The notes: generated by a model not told the origin, from the letters alone. A stretch of 13,619 nucleotides of DNA from Treponema sp. (GCA_012517645.1 JAAYUR010000064.1:1-13619), one strand, 5' to 3'. Shown: positions 1 to 6,958, numbered from the stretch's first letter. Numbers and translations: made by a program.

Positions 1-1
1 A

Positions 2-1348
2 ATCCGGCAGAATAAGGCGTCCTTCGTCTACGAAGGGATGAAAGCCCGCATCGCGAACGCCGTTAAGGAGGATGAGGAGTTCGAGGCCATCGGCCGGGAA
101 TTCAAGGAATTCATTCACCAAGTGGACTCTTTATCGATAAGTGATCTGGACCGTGAGCTCGCGGAAGTTGAACAATTCTCCGACATCTGCCGCTTCGACT
201 GGGATCGGATCATAGGGCTGTTCGATCCGGGAGCCAATATGGACAATCCGGGGTATCGTCCGGATTTCCGCCCTGCGGAGGGAGAGAAGGTTCTGCCTGA
301 ACTCGTGGATCTCTACTACATCCTAGGAGATTTCAGCTTCGGGGAGAGCCTCTCCCAGAATCTCCTCCTCATCCTGGAGCGCCAGACTCCCCAGACCCCG
401 GTCTCCACCCTGCGGCAGAAGCTTGACAAGATTTTCTCCGCCCTGAACAAGGGTTTGGCCCTTCGCCTCCACCGGGATGTCTTGCTTTCCCTCATCCGCG
501 CCCTGAAGTCGGATCCCGCATACGATCCTCCTTTGGTGCGGGAGACGAACGACTACGTGGAGCGGTACCGGCGCCGCATGGTCACTCACTACGAGAAGGA
601 CCGGGAACGACTCCAGAGGGAACAGCACGAAAACGCGATATCCACGGATATCGACGCCCTTTTCAAGGGCACGGAAGTAGCTCCGGTGGACGGCTACGAC
701 GAGGAGGAGGACGCGTATCTCAGACGGGAAAGTCCCAACGGGTTCACTCACATTAAGCCTCTGCGAATCCTCAAAACCTTCGTCCACAACAACTTTGAGA
801 AAGAGATCAAGGAGCCTGTAAAGCGCCTGCTGGTGGAAGGCTACTTCGACAACAAGGGGTTCCAAAACAACCTCGCCAACATCATCTACCAGTGTGAACG
901 CTCGGCGGGCCGTATCGACGAGTTCGAGGCCTCTCTTCGGGGCAACGGCCGGATCAGCATCGTCGCGATGAAGCGGTATGTGGAGGAGATGCGCCGAGGC
1001 AAGGACGTATCCCAGTTCCTGAATCGCCTGGTGGACGCGATCAACCAGAGGGCCCGGGAAATTTGCGAGGACGAGACCCGCCTTTTCCAGATGCTCGGGG
1101 AAGCCATGGGGGACTTGCTTACGGATTACCGCCGTCCTAGCCCGGATCTGGTAACCAACATCCGAACCCTGGGAGGAGCCCGTAACAAGGAGATCCTGGG
1201 CCAAGTGGCCGAGGGCAAGCGCCAGTTGGATATCCTCCTTCGTATTATGAGGAACTTCACCTACATTCGTGGGCCGGGCACTCTTCCGGGGACGCCCGGC
1301 CTTCCTGTCGAACCGCCGGGACCGCCGGAAGCGGAATCGGCTCCCTAG
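2..1348 (+). CDS. DUF5312-like spirochaete hypothetical protein (5' truncated by window edge)
   Basis: The function is unknown. The reading frame is already open at the first base: the codons before the first ATG (position 38) translate as IRQNKASFVYEG with no stop, and that ATG has no properly spaced ribosome binding site. The true start is therefore probably outside the window. The visible part, about 448 residues, is mostly charged and predicted helical, with no signal peptide and no membrane segment, so it is probably cytoplasmic. An acidic patch (YDEEEDAYLRR) lies near the middle and the C-terminus is a Pro/Gly-rich tail (PGTPGLPVEPPGPPEAESAP). The overall pattern, including the conserved-looking block KPLRILKTFVHNNFEKEIKEP and the helical C-terminal half, recalls the DUF5312 family found in spirochaetes. 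That assignment is from memory of the family, not from a search. The gene ends 47 nt before purF on the same strand with no obvious terminator between, so the two may be co-transcribed. Confidence 0.7.
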   Translation: MRQNKASFVYEGMKARIANAVKEDEEFEAIGREFKEFIHQVDSLSISDLDRELAEVEQFSDICRFDWDRIIGLFDPGANMDNPGYRPDFRPAEGEKVLPELVDLYYILGDFSFGESLSQNLLLILERQTPQTPVSTLRQKLDKIFSALNKGLALRLHRDVLLSLIRALKSDPAYDPPLVRETNDYVERYRRRMVTHYEKDRERLQREQHENAISTDIDALFKGTEVAPVDGYDEEEDAYLRRESPNGFTHIKPLRILKTFVHNNFEKEIKEPVKRLLVEGYFDNKGFQNNLANIIYQCERSAGRIDEFEASLRGNGRISIVAMKRYVEEMRRGKDVSQFLNRLVDAINQRAREICEDETRLFQMLGEAMGDLLTDYRRPSPDLVTNIRTLGGARNKEILGQVAEGKRQLDILLRIMRNFTYIRGPGTLPGTPGLPVEPPGPPEAESAP

Positions 1349-1395
1349 GAACTCGACGGGTTACCCTGTCTCGCCTTGACGGGCATGGACGGGTC

Positions 1396-2820
1396 GTGCT
1401 AGAAACGCCCGTGGAACCCCGTAACCCCTCTTCCCTTCTTCACCACTGCGGAGTAGCCGGTATCCGCTCTTCCGCCCCCCTGGACGTCCCCTCGGCACTC
1501 TTTTACATGCTCTTCGCCCTCCAGCACAGGGGGCAAGAGAGCGCCGGCATCGTCTGGACCGAGGGCGGAGCTCACAAGGTGGATCGGCGCCTGGGCATGG
1601 TATCCGGAGCCGCGGACGCATGGCTGTCGGGCACGGCCGCATCCACAGGCGGGATCGGGCACGTCCGGTACTCCACCGCGGGCGGGGGCGGTATCCGGAA
1701 CGCCCAGCCGTTGGCCGTCGAATGCTCCAAGGGAAGTGTCGCGTTAGCCCACAACGGGAACATCTCGAACTCCGCCGCCCTCCGTGCGGCCCTGACCCGG
1801 GAGGGCGCTATCTTTCAGTCCTCCTCGGATTCGGAGCTCATCCTTCACCTCATCAGCCGGAGCCGGGCCCGGGGGATCGAGGCCATCCTTCGGGACGCCC
1901 TGGCCCCCCTGGAGGGGGCCTACAGTCTCTGCATGCTCTGGGGAGACACGCTGGCGGCGGTCCGGGATCCCTGGGGCTTCCGGCCCCTCCACATCGCGGA
2001 AAAGGACGGGGTTCGGTACGTCGCCAGCGAGACCTGCGCCCTCCACGCCCTGGGTCCCTCGATCTCCCAGCGGGAGATTCTGCCCGGTGAGGTGGTCCTT
2101 GTGGACGAGGATGGAGAACGGTCCTTTTTCCTTCCTCCCGCCCCGCGCCGAGCGCGTTGCGTCTTCGAGCTGATCTACTTCGCCCGGCCGGATTCCCGGG
2201 TGTTCGGGGAATCCGTGCACGCGGCACGGGAGCGATTCGGGGAGGCCCTGGCGGAGAGGGACGACGTGGAGGCGGACCTGGTGGTGCCGGTTCCCGACTC
2301 GGGGAACCTGGCTGCCCTAGGCTACGCCCGGCGGGCGGGTATCCCCTTCGAGTTCGGGATCACCCGTAACCACTACGCGGGCCGATCCTTCATTCTGCCC
2401 ACCCGGGCGGAGCGGGAATTCGCGGTCCGCATGAAGCTTCACCCGGTACCGGAGATTGTTGGCGGACGCCGGGTGGTTCTGGTGGACGACTCCCTGGTTC
2501 GGGGAACCACGAGCCGACTGATCGTAGGACTCCTCAAGGAGGCCGGGGCCCGGGAAGTCCATCTCCGCCTCTCCGCCCCGGAACTGACCGGCCCCTGCGG
2601 CTACGGAATCGACATCCCGGATCGATCCGAGCTCATCTCCAACCGGATGAACCCCGGACAAATCGCGCGCCACGTCGGGGCGGATACCGTGCGCTTCCTC
2701 ACCACAGATCTTCTGAAGAGCCGTCTGGCGGAGCCCTCGGAATACTGCTACGCCTGTTTTGACGGAGACTACCCCTGCCCCATCCGAAACGGGGAGGGAA
2801 AGGACGCTACATGCCCATAG
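1396..2820 (+). CDS. purF: Amidophosphoribosyltransferase PurF (4Fe-4S type with propeptide)
   Basis: PurF catalyses the first committed step of purine synthesis: PRPP plus glutamine gives 5-phosphoribosylamine. The 474-residue product has an N-terminal Ntn glutaminase domain whose nucleophile would be Cys18 in HHCGVAGI, exposed by removal of a 17-residue propeptide. A C-terminal phosphoribosyltransferase domain carries the PRPP loop VVLVDDSLVRGTTS. Four cysteines fit the Fe-S ligands of the Bacillus-type enzyme: Cys255 (RARCVFELIYF), Cys401 (TGPCGYGID), Cys451 and Cys454 (EYCYACF). A cluster-bearing, oxygen-sensitive enzyme is therefore expected. The chosen start is GTG at 1396. GTG at 1411 is an alternative, since both precede the nucleophile and neither has a strong Shine-Dalgarno. 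An ATG at 1385 is in another frame and stops at once. The stop overlaps purM by 10 nt. Confidence 0.97.
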   Translation: MLETPVEPRNPSSLLHHCGVAGIRSSAPLDVPSALFYMLFALQHRGQESAGIVWTEGGAHKVDRRLGMVSGAADAWLSGTAASTGGIGHVRYSTAGGGGIRNAQPLAVECSKGSVALAHNGNISNSAALRAALTREGAIFQSSSDSELILHLISRSRARGIEAILRDALAPLEGAYSLCMLWGDTLAAVRDPWGFRPLHIAEKDGVRYVASETCALHALGPSISQREILPGEVVLVDEDGERSFFLPPAPRRARCVFELIYFARPDSRVFGESVHAARERFGEALAERDDVEADLVVPVPDSGNLAALGYARRAGIPFEFGITRNHYAGRSFILPTRAEREFAVRMKLHPVPEIVGGRRVVLVDDSLVRGTTSRLIVGLLKEAGAREVHLRLSAPELTGPCGYGIDIPDRSELISNRMNPGQIARHVGADTVRFLTTDLLKSRLAEPSEYCYACFDGDYPCPIRNGEGKDATCP

Positions 2821-3773
2821 ACAGCTACAAGAAGGCCGGCGTGGACATCGACGCCGGAGACGCCTTCGCCGACTTCATACGCGGCCTGCCTTCCAGGGCC
2901 GTGTCCAAGGGCATCGGGGGCTTCGCCGGGGGCGTACCCCTGGACCTAAAAGGAAGGCGGGAACCGATCCTTCTCTCCACTACGGACGGCGTAGGCACCA
3001 AGCTCCTGGTGGCCAAGAAGCTGGGGCGCTGGGACACCATCGGGATCGACCTGGTGGCCATGAGCGTGAACGACCTCGCGGTCTGCGGGGCGGACCCGAT
3101 CTCATTCCTGGATTACATCGCCTGCGGCCGTATCCGGAACGAGGTACTCCAGGACGTTATCCGGGGGGTGGTGGCGGGCTGCGAGGAGGCGGACTGCGTC
3201 CTGGCCGGCGGGGAAACCGCGGAGATGCCCGACGTCTACGGCCCGGAAGACCTGGACCTCGCGGGGTTCTGCGTAGGGGTCGTGGAGAAGTCCGAACTGC
3301 TGCCCGACCTTCCGCGCATAGGGCCTGGGGACGCCGTTTTGGGTCTTCCCTCCTCGGGGGTGCACTCCAACGGATACTCCCTGGCCCGCAAGTGCGTGCC
3401 CGAGGACGACCGGACCGCCTGGGAAGAACTCCTTACCCCCACCCGGATTTACGTCCGGGAGCTCCGACTGCTCCGGGAGACCGGAAAGCTCCTGGCCGCG
3501 GCCCACGTCACCGGCTCGGGCCTGGAAGCCAACTTCGAGCGGGTCATCCCGACGGGGCTGAAGGCCCGATTCACCTGGGACTGGCCCCGGCCCGGGATCT
3601 TCGACAGGATTCAGCGGGGCGGCGGAATCCCCGAGGAGGAGATGCGGAGGGTCTTCAACCTGGGCGTCGGCATCGCCTTCGTGGTCAAGGCCGAGGACGC
3701 TTCGGCGGTCCTGGACTTCTGCCGGGACCGCGGGATTCCCTGTTTCCCGATGGGAGAGCTGGTCCGTGCCTAG
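2811..3773 (+). CDS. purM: Phosphoribosylformylglycinamidine cyclo-ligase PurM
   Basis: PurM (AIR synthetase) closes the imidazole ring: FGAM plus ATP gives AIR. The 320-residue product shows the family landmarks in order: the N-terminal SYKKAGVDIDAGD, the ATP/substrate loop STTDGVGTK, NDLAVCGADPISFLDYIA, the acidic motif GGETAEMP, and SSGVHSNGYSLARK at the start of the second domain. It is slightly shorter than the usual 340-350 residues, mainly toward the C-terminus, but no motif is missing. The ATG at 2811 is preceded by a strong purine-rich site (GGGGAGGGAAAGGA), which fixes the start inside the purF stop region. The gene overlaps purF by 10 nt and purN by 8 nt, consistent with translational coupling in a purFMND operon. 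Confidence 0.97.
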   Translation: MPIDSYKKAGVDIDAGDAFADFIRGLPSRAVSKGIGGFAGGVPLDLKGRREPILLSTTDGVGTKLLVAKKLGRWDTIGIDLVAMSVNDLAVCGADPISFLDYIACGRIRNEVLQDVIRGVVAGCEEADCVLAGGETAEMPDVYGPEDLDLAGFCVGVVEKSELLPDLPRIGPGDAVLGLPSSGVHSNGYSLARKCVPEDDRTAWEELLTPTRIYVRELRLLRETGKLLAAAHVTGSGLEANFERVIPTGLKARFTWDWPRPGIFDRIQRGGGIPEEEMRRVFNLGVGIAFVVKAEDASAVLDFCRDRGIPCFPMGELVRA

Positions 3774-4356
3774 GCTGGCGGTCCTTGCCTCCGGCTCGGG
3801 TTCCAACTTCGAGGCCCTGGTCCGGGCCTTGGAGCCCACGGAGCACGAGTGCGTCCTCTTGATCTGTGACCGGGCCGGGGCGGGCGCCTTCGAACGAGCC
3901 CGACGCCTGGGCGTGCCCTCCCGGCACGTATCCTATGCGGGCCGCTCCCGCGCCCAGGCGGAAGCGGAGATCGCGGCCCTGCTCTCGGAAGCCGGCGCGG
4001 ACCTGATCGCCCTGGCCGGATTCCTGCGTATCCTGTCCCCGGATTTTGTCCGTCCCAGGGCCGGGCGAATCCTGAACGTCCACCCCGCCCTCCTGCCCGC
4101 CTACCCGGGCTTGGACGCTCTCCGCCGTTCCTGGGACGCCGGCGAGGAAACCTTCGGAGCCACGATCCACCTTGTGGACGAGGGCATGGACACCGGCCGG
4201 ATACTCCGCCAGGAGGGCCTCAGGCGCCGGATCGGAGAAAGCTTCGAGAATTTGGAATCCCGGGTTCACGCCCTTGAGCACCGGCTCTACCGGGAGGTCG
4301 TCCTGGGCATGCTGGACGACCTGTCCCGGAACAGCGCCCGGGGAGATCGTCCATGA
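3766..4356 (+). CDS. purN: Phosphoribosylglycinamide formyltransferase PurN
   Basis: PurN transfers the formyl group from 10-formyl-tetrahydrofolate to GAR, giving FGAR. The 196-residue product has the N-terminal phosphate-binding loop LASGSGSNFEAL and the folate/catalytic segment NVHPALLPAYPG, followed by TIHLVDEGMDTG. The catalytic triad of the family is present as Asn104, His106 and Asp142, each offset by two from E. coli Asn106, His108 and Asp144. The start is GTG at 3766, with GGGAG a few bases upstream. It lies inside the end of purM, and its stop overlaps the purD start in an ATGA arrangement. The C-terminal 15 or so residues (LDDLSRNSARGDRP) are unremarkable. This is the folate-dependent enzyme, not the formate-dependent PurT. 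Confidence 0.96.
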   Translation: MPRLAVLASGSGSNFEALVRALEPTEHECVLLICDRAGAGAFERARRLGVPSRHVSYAGRSRAQAEAEIAALLSEAGADLIALAGFLRILSPDFVRPRAGRILNVHPALLPAYPGLDALRRSWDAGEETFGATIHLVDEGMDTGRILRQEGLRRRIGESFENLESRVHALEHRLYREVVLGMLDDLSRNSARGDRP

Positions 4357-5603
4357 CCGTCCTGGTGATCGGCTCCGGCGCCCGGGAACACGCCCTGGCC
4401 CTGCGCCTCGGCGCCGAGGGCAACCGCGTGCTCTGCGCCCCCGGAAACGCGGGCACCGCCGAGATCGCGGAGAACCTATCGCTCAACCCGGACGACGGGG
4501 GCGCGGTCGTCCGGTCCTGCCGGGAACGCGGGGCCGATCTGGTCGTCATCGGCCCGGAGGATCCCCTGGCCGCGGGGCTCGCGGATCTTCTCCGCCGGGA
4601 AGGATATCCCGTCTTCGGACCCGGAGCCGTTCCGGCCCGTCTGGAATCCAGCAAGGACTTCGCCCGAGCCTTCGCGGAGCGGCACGGAATACCCCGGGCC
4701 CGGACGGAGGTCCTCCGGACCGAAAGGGAGCTTCGGGACTACATAGACCGGACCGAAGGCAAGCGGGTCCTCAAGAAGAGCGGACTGGCCGCGGGCAAGG
4801 GAGTCCTGGAATCCTCGGATCCCGCGGAACTCTTGGCCTTCGGGACCGCGGTTCTCGGCGGCGACGTCCTTTTGGCGGAGGAATTCCTGACCGGCCGGGA
4901 ACTGTCGGTCTTCGCGGTCTGCGACGGAACCCGGTACACGGTGCTCCCGCCCTGCGGGGACCACAAGAAACCCCTGCCCGGGAACCTCGGCCCGAACACG
5001 GGAGGCATGGGAGCCCTGTGCCCCGTCCCCTTCGCGGATTCCGGCCTCCTCCGACGGATCGAGAACGAGGTGATCCTCCCCACATTCCGGGGGCTCGAGG
5101 AGGAAGGCTTGCTCTATCGGGGGATCCTCTTTTTCGGCATCATGGCCGCTTCCAACGGTCCGAAGCTCCTGGAGTACAACGTCCGGTTCGGGGATCCCGA
5201 AACCCAATCCCTCCTGGCCGTCCTGAGGGGCGACTTCGGAACCCTCCTGGGCTCCGCGGCATCCGGACGGCTCGACCCGGGAACTGCGGACGCAGCGGCG
5301 TCCCCTCCCGAAGCCTGGGCCTGCGGATTCGTGGCCGCCGCCCCGGGCTACCCGGGGCCGTATCCCAAGGGAATCCCCGTGGAATTCCTTCCCGAAGACG
5401 TCCCCGGCCGGAACCTTCTCTTCCATGCATCGACCCTTCGGGATCCGGGCGGGCGCCTGGTCACCGGAGGAGGCCGTTGCTTCACCGCGGTGGGATTGGG
5501 GCGGAACCTGGCCGAGGCCCGGGAGCACGGCCTGACCGCGGTGCGGAGAATCCGCTTCGAGGGGGTCTGGTTCCGAGAAGACATCGGCGCGATGCCGGCA
5601 TAG
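4353..5603 (+). CDS. purD: Phosphoribosylamine-glycine ligase PurD
   Basis: PurD (GAR synthetase) ligates glycine to phosphoribosylamine using ATP, directly consuming the unstable product of PurF. The 416-residue product is close to the usual family length. It shows the N-terminal VLVIGSGAREHALA, the GPEDPLAAGLAD motif, and the ATP-grasp motifs KSGLAAGKGV, GPNTGGMGALCP and EYNVRFGDPETQ. The ATG at 4353 overlaps the purN stop by 4 nt (ATGA), the classic coupling arrangement. It is the last gene of the plus-strand cluster. No convincing plus-strand terminator follows: the hairpin at 5681-5698 has its T tract on the minus strand only, so the transcript may run into the convergent tRNA region or end at a folded structure there. 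Confidence 0.97.
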   Translation: MTVLVIGSGAREHALALRLGAEGNRVLCAPGNAGTAEIAENLSLNPDDGGAVVRSCRERGADLVVIGPEDPLAAGLADLLRREGYPVFGPGAVPARLESSKDFARAFAERHGIPRARTEVLRTERELRDYIDRTEGKRVLKKSGLAAGKGVLESSDPAELLAFGTAVLGGDVLLAEEFLTGRELSVFAVCDGTRYTVLPPCGDHKKPLPGNLGPNTGGMGALCPVPFADSGLLRRIENEVILPTFRGLEEEGLLYRGILFFGIMAASNGPKLLEYNVRFGDPETQSLLAVLRGDFGTLLGSAASGRLDPGTADAAASPPEAWACGFVAAAPGYPGPYPKGIPVEFLPEDVPGRNLLFHASTLRDPGGRLVTGGGRCFTAVGLGRNLAEAREHGLTAVRRIRFEGVWFREDIGAMPA

Positions 5604-5673
5604 CGGCAACGAGCGGACGCTGGCCGAGAATTTCGCGTAGGTATTCCGGATCCAGCCGCATGGGGCTCGTCGC

Positions 5674-5698
5674 AAAAAAACCGAGCCTAAAAGCTCGG
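5674..5698 (-). terminator. Intrinsic terminator of the tRNA-Gly unit
   Basis: On the minus strand the stem CCGAGC / GCTCGG (6 bp, 6-nt loop) is followed at once by seven T residues (the A tract at 5674-5680). It lies about 40 nt downstream of the tRNA 3' end, just past the outer arm of the surrounding inverted repeat. Read on the plus strand it lacks a T tract, so it is directional. It ends the tRNA transcript before it would enter the antisense of purD. Confidence 0.85.
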
Positions 5699-5705
5699 GT
5701 TGTGG

Positions 5706-5862
5706 AGGGAACGCGGATTGAGCGATGCAGCGCCGTTCGAGCGACCGATGGGAGTCGAACCCACTTCACGAGCTTGGGAAGCTCGGGTAATACCGGTATA
5801 CGACGGTCGCTCGCCCGGCGCTGAGTCGTCCCTATCGAACGACCGCTCAAGCCGCGCTCCCT
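5706..5862 (-). repeat. Two-part long inverted repeat enclosing tRNA-Gly
   Basis: The tRNA sits inside nested complementary arms. The inner arm at 5728-5747 (CAGCGCCGTTCGAGCGACCG) pairs with 5804-5823. It matches at 18 of 20 positions, and only the central TT/GG pair differs; its last 7 bp are the tRNA acceptor stem itself. The outer arm at 5706-5724 (AGGGAACGCGGATTGAGCG) pairs with 5844-5862 and matches at 17 of 19 positions; in RNA one of the two differences becomes a G-U pair. Between the arms lie 3 nt on one side (5725-5727) and 20 nt on the other (5824-5843). The 20-nt side can form its own 5-bp hairpin (GTCGT / ACGAC, 9-nt loop). The transcript can thus fold into a helix of nearly 40 bp with a side hairpin, capped by the tRNA. 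The arms are seen directly; a role in RNase III or RNase P processing is inferred. Confidence 0.85.
5740..5810 (-). tRNA. tRNA-Gly (anticodon CCC)
   Basis: The 71-nt minus-strand cloverleaf has acceptor stem GCGACCG / CGGTCGC and discriminator T73 as in other glycine tRNAs. The D arm GTATACCGGTATTAC resembles that of E. coli tRNA-Gly(GCC). The anticodon arm is CGAGC-TTCCCAA-GCTCG and the T arm is GTGGG-TTCGACT-CCCAT. The anticodon is CCC (complement of 5776-5778), which reads GGG, a codon frequent in the neighbouring genes. The 3' CCA is not encoded: the bases after T73 are CGA, so a CCA-adding enzyme must finish the end. It is the only RNA gene I recognise here and has its own promoter and terminator. 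Confidence 0.95.
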
Positions 5863-5913
5863 GAAGAGGGGCCCTTCCGGGCGCGCCTCGGTACGCGCGG
5901 TGCGCGCAGTAGT

Positions 5914-5942
5914 ATGATACGAAAAACCGAGGCTGTTGTCAA
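5914..5942 (-). promoter_or_regulatory. Sigma70-type promoter of tRNA-Gly
   Basis: On the minus strand there is a perfect -35 TTGACA (5942-5937), a 17-nt spacer, and a -10 TATCAT (5919-5914; five of six consensus bases). The predicted start is near 5907, giving a GC-rich leader of about 97 nt before the mature tRNA 5' end. That leader begins with GCGCGC-rich sequence and then holds the 5' arms of the long inverted repeat. The near-consensus strength fits a stable-RNA gene. Confidence 0.88.
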
Positions 5943-5969
5943 CCTTCCGCCCCGATAGCGTACAACCAA

Positions 5970-5991
5970 ACGGCCGCCGTACGGCGGCCGT
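5970..5991 (-). terminator. Perfect 22-nt palindrome, likely terminator of the sigma factor gene
   Basis: This is a perfect self-complementary sequence. It can fold as a 9-bp GC-rich stem (ACGGCCGCC / GGCGGCCGT) with loop GTAC. It lies about 67 nt past the sigma factor stop and about 28 nt before the tRNA promoter. On the minus strand it is followed by TTGGTTGT, only a moderate T tract, so termination is plausible rather than certain. On the plus strand it is followed by TCCTATATATAATT, so it might also stop read-through from purD. A protein-binding palindrome is the alternative. Confidence 0.55.
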
Positions 5992-6058
5992 CCTATATAT
6001 AATTCCGGAGTCCCTACGCGACCCAAGAACGGGCCGAGAGGCCTTCTAGAACGACCCG

Positions 6059-6937
6059 TCAGGCTACGTAGCTCTCCAGGATCTCCGAGCGGTTCGACTG
6101 GGACAGGCGCTTCAAGGCGTTTTTCTCGATCTGACGGATCCTCTCCTTGGTCAGGGAGAACCGCTCTCCGATCTCCTTGAGGGACATCGCCCGACGACCG
6201 TTCAGCCCGAAGCGGTATTGAATGACCTCCCGCTCCTTCTCCGTCAAGGTCCGAAGCACGGCGTTGATGTCCTCTTTCAGGCTGTTCACGATGGCCACAT
6301 TCTCCGGGGAAACATAGGCTTCGTTTTCCACAAAGTCCCCTACCACGGAGGAGTCCCTCTCGTCGAACACCGGGGTTTCCAGCGATATCAGATCCCGCGA
6401 GACATTGACCAAGTCCGCTACGTGATCCGCGTCCATATCCAGCATCTTGGCGATCTCCCGGATCTCGCCATCTTCGGACAGGCCTCCGCTTACGAACTTA
6501 CGGGCCTTTTCGATCTGGACCAACTCGTTCGCCCGGTTGAGGGGCAGGCGGATCATCCGGCTCTTCTCGCAGACCGCCTTAAGGATGGCCTGTCGAATCC
6601 ACCAGACCGCGTAGGAAATGAAATGATATCCCTTGTCCACGTCGTAGCGCTCGATCGCGTTGATCAGGCCGATGTTCCCCTCGCTGATCAGGTCCGAGAG
6701 GGGCAGACCCTGGTTCTGGTACTTCTTCGCGATGTTCACCACGAACCGGAGATTCGACTTTACGAGCATGTCCTTCGCCGCCTGCTCGCCCCGGGCGGCC
6801 GCCCTCGCGTAAGCGTCCTCCTGCTCCCGGGTGAGAAGGGGAATGCGGTTGATTTCCTTGAGGTACAGGGAAAGTATATTCTCGTCGCTGGTTAGTTCGG
6901 TGGAACGGATGTTCTTGCGGGCGGCAGCAGTCTTCAT
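6059..6937 (-). CDS. Sigma70-family RNA polymerase sigma factor (short primary-type / RpoS-like)
   Basis: This 292-residue sigma factor directs RNA polymerase to promoters. It has region 1.2 (DENILSLYLKEINRIPLL, about 18-35), region 2 (KSNLRFVVNIAKKYQNQGLPLSDLISEGNIGL in pieces, about 60-92), region 2.3-2.4 (YHFISYAVWWIRQAILKAV, 104-122), region 3 (about 130-200) and region 4.2 with the helix-turn-helix LKEIGERFSLTKERIRQIEK (about 253-272). Region 1.1 is absent, as in group 2 sigma factors and in compact primary sigmas. The start is ATG at 6937, with GGGAGGA 3 nt upstream. An in-frame extension to 7150 is rejected because that stretch is AT-rich and holds the promoter. A sigma54 promoter precedes it, so a stationary-phase or stress (RpoS-like) role is inferred. 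A housekeeping RpoD identity cannot be excluded. Confidence 0.93.
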   Translation of the reverse strand: MKTAAARKNIRSTELTSDENILSLYLKEINRIPLLTREQEDAYARAAARGEQAAKDMLVKSNLRFVVNIAKKYQNQGLPLSDLISEGNIGLINAIERYDVDKGYHFISYAVWWIRQAILKAVCEKSRMIRLPLNRANELVQIEKARKFVSGGLSEDGEIREIAKMLDMDADHVADLVNVSRDLISLETPVFDERDSSVVGDFVENEAYVSPENVAIVNSLKEDINAVLRTLTEKEREVIQYRFGLNGRRAMSLKEIGERFSLTKERIRQIEKNALKRLSQSNRSEILESYVA

Positions 6938-6958
6938 GATTCCTCCCGACCCTCTTAT

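Noticed and set aside
323..1204. Long minus-strand open frame opposite the DUF5312-like gene
   Set aside because: Antisense shadow with no recognisable domain; the plus-strand frame has better composition and sits in operon context.
1349..1395. Purine riboswitch or PurR box before purF
   Set aside because: The gap is only 47 nt, too short for a purine riboswitch, and no PurR-type palindrome is present.
5482..5661. Minus-strand frame starting ATG 5661 (MRLDPEYLREILGQRPLVAA), faintly like the start of a GlpP-type antiterminator
   Set aside because: Only about 20 residues look protein-like. The rest is antisense to the end of purD and Arg/Pro-rich, and there is no ribosome binding site. It could be a relic, but this is too weak to call.
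4172..5824. 550-codon open frame on the plus strand overlapping purN and purD
   Set aside because: It is Arg/Gly/Pro-rich out-of-frame translation of two certain pur genes, caused by high GC. It contains no motif and runs through the tRNA region.
5811..5907. Possible second tRNA or SRP-like RNA in the tRNA leader
   Set aside because: The TTCGATA motif lacks the pairing base needed for a T arm, and no cloverleaf or SRP core forms. The sequence is explained by the inverted-repeat arms.
5991..6003. TATATATAATT as a plus-strand -10 box
   Set aside because: No -35 at the right distance and no plus-strand gene downstream; the region beyond is antisense to the sigma gene.
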